From positions 17,877-81,876 of the forward strand of contig JADKCL010000029.1 of NCBI GenBank assembly GCA_016718825.1: a DNA stretch of 64,000 bases, read 5' to 3'. Under the pieces are notes generated by a model. It saw nothing but the letters and a program-made list of their open reading frames with translations, had not been told where the DNA came from and did no database searches. Made by a program: the position numbers and the translations under genes. Shown here in pieces: positions 25,679-32,834 of the stretch (positions are counted from its first letter, which is position 1; each line of letters starts with the position of its first letter). This DNA is from Bacteroidota bacterium. GTDB lineage: Bacteria; Bacteroidota; Bacteroidia; J057; JADKCL01.

Positions 25679-26433
25679 CAGACTGCGTTGGTGTCGATGG
25701 CAAAAACTTCGTCCATTTCAGCGAGCAATTTCTCCAGATGCGGTGTATGCTTGCCTTGACGGCCACCATAATGGGCTGTTTTATCAGCAACATTCGGGAC
25801 TTTCAATCCGCATTCTTTCATGAGTGCCTCGACAGCTTCCACCCAGCGGGCTTCCAATTCTGATTCGGGTGCTTGAATGCCATCCGCAAAAATTGCAGCA
25901 TCCTGGGCAGTCGGCTCAAAAAGGCTGAATGCGATCGGGTACGCGAAATCAAGTGCTGCTTGCAGGTTGCGATTGGCCTCGTCTGTTGCCCGACCAAGCT
26001 GCTTGAGCCACGTCGTCGCATGCAAGTAGTGGTAGCGTTCCTCGCGAAGCAGTTTCTTCGCCAATTCAGCCAAAGGCCTGAAGCTCGAGCGCGTCAATTC
26101 CTCCAAACGGATGCTTTCTGCCAAGTCATACAAGGCATGGCGCATCAGGCTGAAGGCATAGTCGCCGATCGGATACTCGACCAATTGGCTGCTCCTGAAA
26201 GCATCCGACTTGCGGCCGAAGCCGATTTGGTCGGGTGTGGGCTCGCCAAACAACTCGTTGAGGATCACATAATAGGCTTGAGCATGGCCGATTTCGTCTT
26301 GTGCCATAGAGGAAAAGGCAATGTCCTCTTCCAAGATTGGCCCGATGCCGGTCCATTCGCTTTGGCGGTGGCCAAGGATCAAATCGTCATCGCCGATGCG
26401 ATAGAGCAGGTCTTTGATAGCTTCTACATTCAT
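25675..26433 (-). CDS. paaC: Phenylacetyl-CoA epoxidase structural subunit PaaC
   Basis: 252 aa. Ferritin-like four-helix subunit that pairs with PaaA in the 1,2-phenylacetyl-CoA monooxygenase (phenylacetate catabolism, cytoplasm). Typical blocks: IGDDDLILGHRQSEWTG near the N-terminus, FSSMAQDEIGHAQAYY (about residues 41-56), REERYHYLHATTW (about 130-142) and a C-terminal GGRQGKHTPHLEKLLAEM. PaaC lacks the complete iron-ligand set and is structural. The start codon lies directly next to one arm of a long inverted repeat whose other arm is the end of paaB. It overlaps paaD by 4 bp. Confidence 0.95.
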   Translation of the reverse strand: MNVEAIKDLLYRIGDDDLILGHRQSEWTGIGPILEEDIAFSSMAQDEIGHAQAYYVILNELFGEPTPDQIGFGRKSDAFRSSQLVEYPIGDYAFSLMRHALYDLAESIRLEELTRSSFRPLAELAKKLLREERYHYLHATTWLKQLGRATDEANRNLQAALDFAYPIAFSLFEPTAQDAAIFADGIQAPESELEARWVEAVEALMKECGLKVPNVADKTAHYGGRQGKHTPHLEKLLAEMDEVFAIDTNAVW

Positions 26434-26594
26434 GGAGCAGAATTCTCAGAATTTACGGAATCAAGGTAGGGGTTGAATTCAACTGATCCTTGAAAAAATG
26501 TTATAAAACCGATTACACCAAAGGACAGCAGCTTTACAAAGCAGCCCAGAATTCAGCACAAAGCCTATTTCTGAGAATTCTGTAAATTCTGCTC
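26434..26594 (-). repeat. Inverted repeat linking the paaB 3' end to the paaC start
   Basis: In the minus-strand transcript the end of paaB (26594-26570) can pair with the sequence touching the paaC ATG (26434-26458): 11 Watson-Crick pairs plus one G-U, one mismatch, then 7 pairs. The arms share GGAGCAGAATT and the 9-bp units AGAATTCTC and AGAATTTAC in swapped order. The 111-nt loop is the paaB-paaC spacer (26459-26569, including the paaB stop-proximal bases), which holds no gene. The structure would mask the paaC initiation region or act as a processing or stability element. Confidence 0.55.
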
Positions 26595-26954
26595 CGCGTT
26601 GAACTTCTGAATGATATGCTTGTTTTTGTAGCCGAATGCCTCGCGGTAGCTTTTGTCGAGGGCTGGCTCAAACATATCAGAGTCGTCGTAGCTCGTCGCC
26701 GAAATCGCGCTCGTTTTTGCGACCCAAAGGTTCACGCATTTCATCCGCCGGGCATACTGCTCCTTGGCGAAGATCAATGCGAGTTCTGCATTGGGCGCGT
26801 GTACGCTGCCTACATGCACATGTTGCGCACCCCGCGAGGTCTGATGAAAAACCTCGTAGGTCTCAAACTGATCGAGCTCGACCTTGGGCGAATATTCGTT
26901 TTCCTCAGGCAGATCTGAACGGCTGATGCGGGGATCCAGTGAATTGATTTTCAT
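26565..26954 (-). CDS. paaB: Phenylacetyl-CoA epoxidase subunit PaaB
   Basis: 129 aa. Small bridging subunit of the phenylacetyl-CoA epoxidase. The core FETYEVFHQTSRGAQHVHVGSVHAPNAELALIFAKEQYARR (about residues 31-71) is the PaaB signature, followed by VNLWVAKTSAI. The N-terminal 25 residues (with RISRSDLPEENEYSPK) and the C-terminal tail (HIIQKFNAEQNLQNSQK) extend beyond the roughly 95-aa E. coli protein, as I would expect for Bacteroidota. The last codons form one arm of the inverted repeat noted at 26434-26594. It is 15 bp downstream of paaA and 131 bp upstream of paaC. Confidence 0.93.
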   Translation of the reverse strand: MKINSLDPRISRSDLPEENEYSPKVELDQFETYEVFHQTSRGAQHVHVGSVHAPNAELALIFAKEQYARRMKCVNLWVAKTSAISATSYDDSDMFEPALDKSYREAFGYKNKHIIQKFNAEQNLQNSQK

Positions 26955-26969
26955 TGCTTCGCGGATGAA

Positions 26970-27956
26970 TTAGGACAATGGAGCGACATAAGCACCGCTG
27001 TAAACTTTAAGTGCATTTCTGACCCAGGCACCGTTTTCTTCGGCCATGCGACGCACAGCGAGGCGCTCGGCGTTGCAAGGGCCGTTGCCATTGATGACTT
27101 CGTAGAACTCGTTCCAATCCGGATCCGAAAACTGCCAGATACCGTCGGCATCCTTGTGAAGATTCGGATCGGGAATCACCAAACCGAGTTCCTTGATCTT
27201 TGGCACGTAGGTATCGAGGAAAATGTTGCGCATTTCGTCGTTGGTGGCCATTTTGACTTTCCACCTGACGAGCACTTCCGTGTGTTGGCTCGCCTTGTCG
27301 GGTGGCCCGTGGAAGTGCATGATGGGTTTCCACCAGCGGTTGAAGGCTTCCTGCACCATTTGGCGCTGCGTCGGAGTGCCGGTTGCCAAGTGAACCACGG
27401 AATCGTGGCCATATTTCAGGTGAAAGGATTCTTCGTAGCAAATCCGCTCCAAGGCGCGGCAATAGGGGCCATAGCTCCCTTTTGCGTTAATCGTCTGATT
27501 GACAATCGCGCCGGCATCTATGAGCCAAGCAATCACCGCGGTGTCTGCCCACGTTTTTGCCGGGTAGTTGAATACGTTGCTGTATTTGCTTTTGCCGCTG
27601 ATCAGGTCATTGATCATTTCCTCGCGGGATTTGCCCAAAGTTTCGGCGGCGTTGTAAAGCAATTGGCAGTGACCGGATTCGTCCTGCACCTTGGCCATGA
27701 GCGCCAATTTGCGACGGAAGCCCGGTGCACGTGTGATCCAAGTTCCTTCAGGAAGTGCACCGATGATTTCGCTGTGTGCGTGCTGCTCGATCATGCGAAT
27801 GAGCTGCTTCCGGTACATAAAAGGCATCCAATCCTGCGGTTCGATCTTCTCGCCGCGGTCGATCTTGGCCTGAAACTCTTCCAACCGGATCGGATCTTCG
27901 TCCTTCAGTTCTTTTCCAAAATTGTCAAACTCTGTGACTGTCAACGCTCCGTACAT
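26970..27956 (-). CDS. paaA: Phenylacetyl-CoA epoxidase catalytic subunit PaaA
   Basis: 328 aa. Diiron catalytic subunit that epoxidises the ring of phenylacetyl-CoA, committing it to aerobic ring cleavage. The iron-ligand helices are visible: HSEIIGALPEGTWI, KVQDESGHCQLLY (D/E-E-x-x-H) and RICYEESFHLKYGHDS (E-x-x-H). Length is close to the usual 310-330 aa. It is the first gene of paaABCD and lies 97 bp downstream of a TetR gene on the same strand. The spacer carries the low-complexity AAAAGTTAAAAGT motif (27961-27998) rather than a clear promoter, so read-through from the regulator gene is possible. Confidence 0.96.
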   Translation of the reverse strand: MYGALTVTEFDNFGKELKDEDPIRLEEFQAKIDRGEKIEPQDWMPFMYRKQLIRMIEQHAHSEIIGALPEGTWITRAPGFRRKLALMAKVQDESGHCQLLYNAAETLGKSREEMINDLISGKSKYSNVFNYPAKTWADTAVIAWLIDAGAIVNQTINAKGSYGPYCRALERICYEESFHLKYGHDSVVHLATGTPTQRQMVQEAFNRWWKPIMHFHGPPDKASQHTEVLVRWKVKMATNDEMRNIFLDTYVPKIKELGLVIPDPNLHKDADGIWQFSDPDWNEFYEVINGNGPCNAERLAVRRMAEENGAWVRNALKVYSGAYVAPLS

Positions 27957-28000
27957 AGAAGTTAAAAGTTAAAAGTGATTAGTGAAAAGTTATCAGTGGG
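27957..28000. repeat. AAAAGTTAAAAGTGA low-complexity motif before paaA
   Basis: Imperfect copies of AAAAGT(T/G)A between the TetR stop and the paaA start, the same family as the motifs at 13732 and 56161. Here it forms the immediate leader of paaA. Confidence 0.55.
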
Positions 28001-28053
28001 ATTTATACGCTGGAGTGTAATTTGAATATCTCGAAAAATTCTCAATTCTCCAC

Positions 28054-28641
28054 TCAGACAGTTCTTACAAGCCCATTCAGCAAAATGCCTGCGAGGTGCT
28101 GCCCGATTTCTTCGCTCGAGAGTTCGCCATCGGCGCGATACCAGGTATGCGTCCAATTCAGCGCACTCATAATGGTACGCGTGCTGAATCCTTCGTCGTA
28201 GTTTTTGAAGAGGTTTTCCTGAATGCCTTGCCTTACGACTTCCTTGAAAATGGATTCGTATTCATTCCGCAGCATGGCATATTCGCTCCTGCGTGGCTCA
28301 CCAATATGGCGCCATTCTCTAAAAAACACTGCTGAGGCATCAATGTTGCGGGTAATCACGCCAACGTGGGCGACGATCATATCGGTCAATTTCTTCTGGG
28401 TATGCAACTTCGAATTGGCGATGGGCTTGACGGATTCGAAAAACTCGTTGGCGCAACGGTCCGCGATCGTCCAAAGGATGTCTTCCTTGCTTTTATAATG
28501 GCTGTAAAGGCTTGCGGCCTCCATGCCAACGGCATCGGCAAGATCTCGAACACTCGTTGCCAAGTATCCTTTTTCATTGAACAGCTTTTCGCCAGCGGCC
28601 AAAATCTGCGTTTTTCTTTCCGCAACTGCTTTTACTGCCAT
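28054..28641 (-). CDS. TetR family regulator, probable PaaR-type repressor
   Basis: 195 aa. N-terminal TetR HTH (about residues 9-55): RKTQILAAGEKLFNEKGYLATSVRDLADAVGMEAASLYSHYKSKEDILW is the full signature. The C-terminal ligand domain includes FFREWRHIGEPRRSEYAMLRNEYE, a block I associate with the phenylacetyl-CoA/acyl-CoA sensing TetR_C_7-like regulators found beside paa genes in Bacteroidota. Location upstream of paaABCD on the same strand fits a repressor released by phenylacetyl-CoA. A palindrome 15 bp upstream of its start matches most of the PaaR operator consensus, so autoregulation is likely. Confidence 0.85.
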   Translation of the reverse strand: MAVKAVAERKTQILAAGEKLFNEKGYLATSVRDLADAVGMEAASLYSHYKSKEDILWTIADRCANEFFESVKPIANSKLHTQKKLTDMIVAHVGVITRNIDASAVFFREWRHIGEPRRSEYAMLRNEYESIFKEVVRQGIQENLFKNYDEGFSTRTIMSALNWTHTWYRADGELSSEEIGQHLAGILLNGLVRTV

Positions 28642-28655
28642 TTTGAATCAGCCTA

Positions 28656-28671
28656 CCTAGCATTCGTTAGG
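28656..28671. promoter_or_regulatory. PaaR-like operator
   Basis: CCTAGCATTCGTTAGG is a pseudo-palindrome (CCTA...TAGG). Its core CTAGCATTCGTTAG fits 10 of 12 defined positions of the Thermus PaaR site as I remember it, CNAACGNNCGTTNG. It ends 15 bp before the TetR start codon, overlapping the likely promoter region. Confidence 0.5.
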
Positions 28672-29029
28672 CAATAGTCGAAAAAAAAAACGACAATGTC
28701 AAGCGGGTTGATATTTATCATGAATCCCAGCCCGAAGGACTTGTTGCCGGCGGCATCGCATTTTCTGGAAAATGAATTGTGCAGATTGTTTTTGCGCCAA
28801 TCTGAAAGCATCACCGCACAGCCCTTGTGGATGTGGAAGGTATTTCCTGACGGTAAAGTGCAGGTGATCAGGACTTGAGCAGATTCTGACAGCAATCCAC
28901 ATCATATTGGGTAAAAATCTATGAAGGCTTTTTTGAATCTATTGGGGGATATGCTAATTTTATCGCCGATTGTACCTTTTCGCCCCATTTCTGGGGTTGT
29001 AAGGCATTAAATTTTCGAGCTCTCAAGGC
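28672..29029. other. Divergent region between tetR and nuoN
   Basis: About 360 bp. Contains a 10-A run (28681-28690), an unsupported 60-codon frame (28696-28878), the nuoN promoter (28932-28962) and a short CCCC/GGGG hairpin (28983-28996) in the nuoN leader. Confidence 0.45.
28932..28962 (+). promoter_or_regulatory. Bacteroidota-type promoter for nuoN
   Basis: TTTG (28932-28935), 19 bp, TAATTTTA (28955-28962): seven of eight bases of TAnnTTTG. The spacer ends in GGGGGATATG, also found in the promoter at 52829-52858. The predicted leader is about 60 nt. Confidence 0.55.
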
Positions 29030-30511
29030 ATGGATATTGTCTCAGGTAATGATGTATTGATGGTTTCGCCCATCTTGGTGCTGCTCTTCACGGGCTTGCT
29101 GCTGATGTTGTTGGATGCCTTCAAAATTCACCAACCCCTAGGTTGGGTGGCCGGACTTGGCGTTTTGGCTTCCTGCGTGTTGGCTTTGCCACCCGTTTTG
29201 GAAGGTATGGGCGGCACGCTCCAACCATTTTCCATGTACAACATGATGCGTACCGACAGCACATCGGCGTTGGTTCACATCTTTTTATGTATCTCCGGAC
29301 TTTTTACCCTCTTTTTTGTGGGGGATTTCATGAAAAGGCAGCCGGCAAAGGTGTACGACATCTACGCCTTGCTGGTCTTCTCCTTGACGGGAATGGTCAT
29401 GTTGGCCAATGCCAATGATTTGATTATGACCTTTATTGGTCTGGAGACCATGTCCATTTGCCTCTACGTGATGGCGGCTATGTACAAAAAGGATCCACGC
29501 AGCAACGAGGCCGGCCTCAAATACTTCCTCCTTGGCGCGTTTGCTACCGGCTTTTTTGTCTATGGTATCGCCTTGATTTACGGTGGCGCAGGTTCAACGA
29601 ATTTCAGTGCCATGGACTTTGGTCGCCTCGTCACTAGTCCATTGTTTTACCCTGGCGTGGGAATGCTGATCATCGGTTTCCTCTTTAAGGTGAGTGCATT
29701 TCCCTTTCACGCCTGGACCCCGGACGTTTATTCTGGAACGCCAACTCCCCTCACCGGCTTTATGGCCACGGGGAGCAAGGCAGCCGCATTTATCGCCTTG
29801 GCGATGTTCATCAACTTGCATCCTGCCATCGCCGGCGACGACAAGTTGCAGTACGTTATCTTGGGCTGCGCGCTGCTGACAATGATTTATGGAAATATCG
29901 TGGCTGCCCGTCAGTCCAATCTCAAGCGTATGTTGGCTTATTCCAGCATCGCTCACTCCGGATATGTATTGCTTGCCATTACGAGCGGCGAGCGCGGGAT
30001 TGAGGCCGTGATCTTCTACATGTTGATCTACACGCTGATGAACATCGGTGCTTTCGGATTGGTCGGCATGGCCGAAACGACGACAGAAGACAACAATCTT
30101 TCCAGTTGGAAGGGTTTTGGACGCACCAATCCTTGGTTGGGCGCTGCACTTTCGATATTCCTCTTTTCATTGGCCGGTATTCCGCCTTTGGCTGGATTCA
30201 TGGGTAAGTACTTTGTGTTTGCGGCAGCGATCAGCAGCGGAATCATTGTTCCTGCGATCATCGGTATCCTTACCTCTGTCATTGGCGCTTACTATTACAT
30301 CAGCGTTGTCAAGACGATGTATTTCGACGAGAAAGATACCCCCAAAGTGGTCACATCCAAAGATATGGCGCCGACGATGGGCATCGTGTTGTTGGTGATT
30401 TTGGTCGTCGCTTTTGGTGTGTTCCCATCCTTGATTCAGGACTACGTGACCAGTGCAATTGGCGGTCAGGCTGCAATGCCGGCTTTGCCACTGACAGGTG
30501 TGGTACAGTAA
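29030..30511 (+). CDS. nuoN: NADH-quinone oxidoreductase subunit N
   Basis: 493 aa, about 14 hydrophobic helices. Proton-pumping antiporter-like subunit of respiratory complex I. Recognisable blocks: LIMTFIGLETMSICLYVMAA (about residues 125-150, with the conserved Glu), FKVSAFPFHAWTPDVYSGTPTP (about 223-244, with the key Lys and the WTPDVY signature), LKRMLAYSSIAHSGYVLL and FLFSLAGIPPLAGFMGKYFVF. Length is typical. No other nuo gene is in the window, although nuoN usually ends the nuoA-N operon: upstream is a divergent regulator and downstream the CCA-adding-type gene. It therefore has its own promoter. The antiporter paralogues of Mrp systems are a less likely alternative because of the clear NuoN signature. 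Confidence 0.92.
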   Translation: MDIVSGNDVLMVSPILVLLFTGLLLMLLDAFKIHQPLGWVAGLGVLASCVLALPPVLEGMGGTLQPFSMYNMMRTDSTSALVHIFLCISGLFTLFFVGDFMKRQPAKVYDIYALLVFSLTGMVMLANANDLIMTFIGLETMSICLYVMAAMYKKDPRSNEAGLKYFLLGAFATGFFVYGIALIYGGAGSTNFSAMDFGRLVTSPLFYPGVGMLIIGFLFKVSAFPFHAWTPDVYSGTPTPLTGFMATGSKAAAFIALAMFINLHPAIAGDDKLQYVILGCALLTMIYGNIVAARQSNLKRMLAYSSIAHSGYVLLAITSGERGIEAVIFYMLIYTLMNIGAFGLVGMAETTTEDNNLSSWKGFGRTNPWLGAALSIFLFSLAGIPPLAGFMGKYFVFAAAISSGIIVPAIIGILTSVIGAYYYISVVKTMYFDEKDTPKVVTSKDMAPTMGIVLLVILVVAFGVFPSLIQDYVTSAIGGQAAMPALPLTGVVQ

Positions 30512-30539
30512 GGATTCCCAATTTTTTTGTTTTTGCCTT

Positions 30540-30547
30540 AGATTTGC
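30540..30547 (+). promoter_or_regulatory. -7 promoter box before the CCA-adding gene
   Basis: TAGATTTG is a perfect TAnnTTTG match between nuoN and the next gene. The -33 element is not clear; T-rich sequence lies upstream. Confidence 0.4.
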
Positions 30548-30616
30548 ACCTCTTTCGCTGAATCTTCAGCGAAGTTGGTTTCTGTTATCCTCATTCCTGA
30601 AATTGTTTACAAACCC

Positions 30617-32035
30617 ATGAATCTTCAAGACGCCATTGCGCACCCGCTGTTTGAAAAATTGCGGGAAACGACACGAAAGCTGGGCGTGCGCAGCTACGTG
30701 ATCGGAGGCTATGTGCGCGACCACATGCTTGGACGCACCTGCAAGGACATCGACATTGTCGTCGAAGGAAAGGGAATCGACTTGGCAAGGGCATTTGCAA
30801 AGGACATCGGCAGCGATGGATTTTCGTTTTTCGAGAATTTTGGAACTGCCATGGTCATGTTTGGGGACTATCAAGTCGAATTTGTCGGTGCCCGCAAGGA
30901 AAGTTATCGCCGCGAGTCCCGCAAGCCCATCGTCGAAGAGGGAACGCTGGAGGATGACCAAATCCGTCGCGATTTCACGATCAATGCCATGAGCATTTCG
31001 TTGAACGAAGACGATTACGGGCAATTGGGAGATCCTTTTGATGGCGTTTTGGACCTTCGGGACCGGATTGTCAGGACGCCGACCGATCCGGATGTCACCT
31101 TTAGCGACGATCCTTTGCGCATGATGCGTGCCATTCGATTTGCAACCCAACTCAATTTTGTGATTGAGGATGAGACCTTTGATTCCATTGCGCGCAACAA
31201 GGACCGGATTTCGATTGTCTCGCAGGAGCGCATTACCGAGGAGTTGAATAAGATCATCCTGGCCAAATACCCATCGGTCGGATTCAATTTGTTGTTTGAG
31301 GCCGGGCTGTTGCACATCATCTTTCCGGATTTCGTGAAGTTGCATGGTGTGGACATTGTCGATGGCCGCGGTCACAAGGACAATTTTCACCATACCCTTC
31401 AAGTCGTGGACAATGTCTGCGCCCTGACGGATGATCTATGGCTGCGTTGGGCAGCCGTGTTGCATGACATTGCTAAGCCTGCAACCAAAAAGTACTATCC
31501 CAAGCAAGGCTGGACCTTCCACGGGCATGAAGACATGGGCGCTCGCTGGGTGCCACGCATCTTCCGTGACCTGCGCCTTCCGCTGGACGGGAAAATGAAA
31601 TTTGTGCAGAAACTGGTCAAGCTGCATTTGCGGCCGATCGTTTTGGCTCAGGAAATCGTGACCGACAGTGCGGTGCGCAGGCTCATGTTTGAGGCGGGCG
31701 AAGACATTGACGCTTTGATGAAGCTTTGCCGCGCCGACATCACGACACGTAACGAGAAAAAATTCGAAAAGCACCTGCGCAACTTTGCGCTCGTCGAGCA
31801 GAAGATCATCGATCTCGAGGAGCGCGACCGCATCCGCAACTGGCAGCCGCCATTGTCGGGCGAAATGATCATGGAGCTGTTCAATGTACCTCCAGGGCCG
31901 ATTGTCGGCCATATCAAAAGCGCTGTGCGCGAAGCGATTTTGGATGGTGTCATTCCAAACGAGGAAGGTCCGGCGATCGACTTGGCAAGGGATGTCGCGA
32001 CAAAACTCCTTGGCAGAAAATCCAACGAAAAATAG
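30617..32035 (+). CDS. cca: CCA tRNA nucleotidyltransferase (class II) with HD domain
   Basis: 472 aa from the ATG at 30617 (MNLQDAIAHPLFEKLR); the longer frame begins with TTG and is rejected. Nucleotidyltransferase motifs: SYVIGGYVRDHMLGRTCKDIDIVV (GG, then the D-x-D metal ligands), RRDFTINAM (base recognition) and FSDDPLRMMRAIRFA (neck). An HD domain follows: RGHKDNFHHTLQVVDNV and WAAVLHDIAKPATKKY. These are the features of the CCA-adding enzyme / poly(A) polymerase family. CCA addition is favoured because the tRNA-Pro gene in this window does not encode CCA. A poly(A) polymerase role cannot be excluded from sequence. The HD domain may remove 2',3'-cyclic phosphates, as in E. coli. Confidence 0.88.
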   Translation: MNLQDAIAHPLFEKLRETTRKLGVRSYVIGGYVRDHMLGRTCKDIDIVVEGKGIDLARAFAKDIGSDGFSFFENFGTAMVMFGDYQVEFVGARKESYRRESRKPIVEEGTLEDDQIRRDFTINAMSISLNEDDYGQLGDPFDGVLDLRDRIVRTPTDPDVTFSDDPLRMMRAIRFATQLNFVIEDETFDSIARNKDRISIVSQERITEELNKIILAKYPSVGFNLLFEAGLLHIIFPDFVKLHGVDIVDGRGHKDNFHHTLQVVDNVCALTDDLWLRWAAVLHDIAKPATKKYYPKQGWTFHGHEDMGARWVPRIFRDLRLPLDGKMKFVQKLVKLHLRPIVLAQEIVTDSAVRRLMFEAGEDIDALMKLCRADITTRNEKKFEKHLRNFALVEQKIIDLEERDRIRNWQPPLSGEMIMELFNVPPGPIVGHIKSAVREAILDGVIPNEEGPAIDLARDVATKLLGRKSNEK

Positions 32036-32048
32036 GATATTTACCAAG

Positions 32049-32792
32049 ATGAAATCTTGGCGAATGAAAGGATCCATTTTGCGTCGCAGCCTCTTGCCGG
32101 CCGTTTTATTGCTCGTTTTGATAGGTTCGGGACAATTCAACTTGCATGCCCAACGGGGAATCGGCTTTCGATTCGGGTCCGATTTTAACCACTTTTTCCG
32201 CGCTGAGGAGCATCCTTTGGTGGATGGATGGTGGAGCAATCTGGTTTTCGGATCTTACTACGAAGCCTATTTCCAGGATGGCGGCGCTCAAATCGGCCTG
32301 AATATTCTCTATAAAAATGACCGTGAAAAGGGATTTCCCAATTTTCCAGTCGTGCAGCGCGATTGGCGGGCTGGTCAAAACATCGGCCTGACAGCTTTGG
32401 AGTTGGACTTCAAAGTAGGGCCGCGATTTGGCCTGTTTAACCCCAAAATCGGCGCGCAGGTGATGTATTGCCTCCGCCGAGAAGGCTTTTTGGAACAAGG
32501 TGACAGTTCAAGCTTGAACCGCACCTATTTTCAACTGCCCTTTGGATTGAGTTTGGAAGGGCCGACCGGCTACGGCAGCGTGGGATTTGGCGTATTCTAC
32601 AGCGTCGGCATGAACAACGTCATCAAAGCGCCGACACCAGGACTACGCGACTACGACGGCTCCAAAATCAGAGGCCTCCGCTTCGAATTGAACATTGTCT
32701 TCTCCGCAGGCGAGCAAAAGGAAAAGCATCCCGACAAGATTTACGACCCCGAGACAGGGGAGGAGATTGTGCCGAATGATGATGGGAGGTAG
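32049..32792 (+). CDS. Outer-membrane beta-barrel protein, unknown function
   Basis: 247 aa from MKSWRMKGSILRRSLLPAV (an alternative start, MKGSILRR, is 5 codons later). Signal peptide ends FNLHAQ. The mature chain RGIGFRFGSDFNHFF... has alternating hydrophobic strands and aromatic girdles (GAQIGLNILYKND, TALELDFKVGPRFGLF, GSVGFGVFYSVGMNN), ending in an amphipathic strand RGLRFELNIVFSAG, then a charged non-barrel tail (EQKEKHPDKIYDPETGEEIVPND). It resembles a small porin/OmpA-like barrel of 8-10 strands. It starts 13 bp after the preceding gene and may be co-transcribed with it. Confidence 0.65.
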   Translation: MKSWRMKGSILRRSLLPAVLLLVLIGSGQFNLHAQRGIGFRFGSDFNHFFRAEEHPLVDGWWSNLVFGSYYEAYFQDGGAQIGLNILYKNDREKGFPNFPVVQRDWRAGQNIGLTALELDFKVGPRFGLFNPKIGAQVMYCLRREGFLEQGDSSSLNRTYFQLPFGLSLEGPTGYGSVGFGVFYSVGMNNVIKAPTPGLRDYDGSKIRGLRFELNIVFSAGEQKEKHPDKIYDPETGEEIVPNDDGR

Positions 32793-32834
32793 GGATTCCT
32801 ACCAATAGAACTTCATCGAGAAATTGTTACCCCC

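Noticed and set aside
28696..28878. 60-codon open frame between tetR and nuoN
   Set aside because: No signal, motif or promoter supports it, and overlapping minus-strand frames are equally open.
29030..30511. MrpD-type Na+/H+ antiporter
   Set aside because: The WTPDVYSGTPTP signature and overall length match NuoN better, and no mrp genes flank it.
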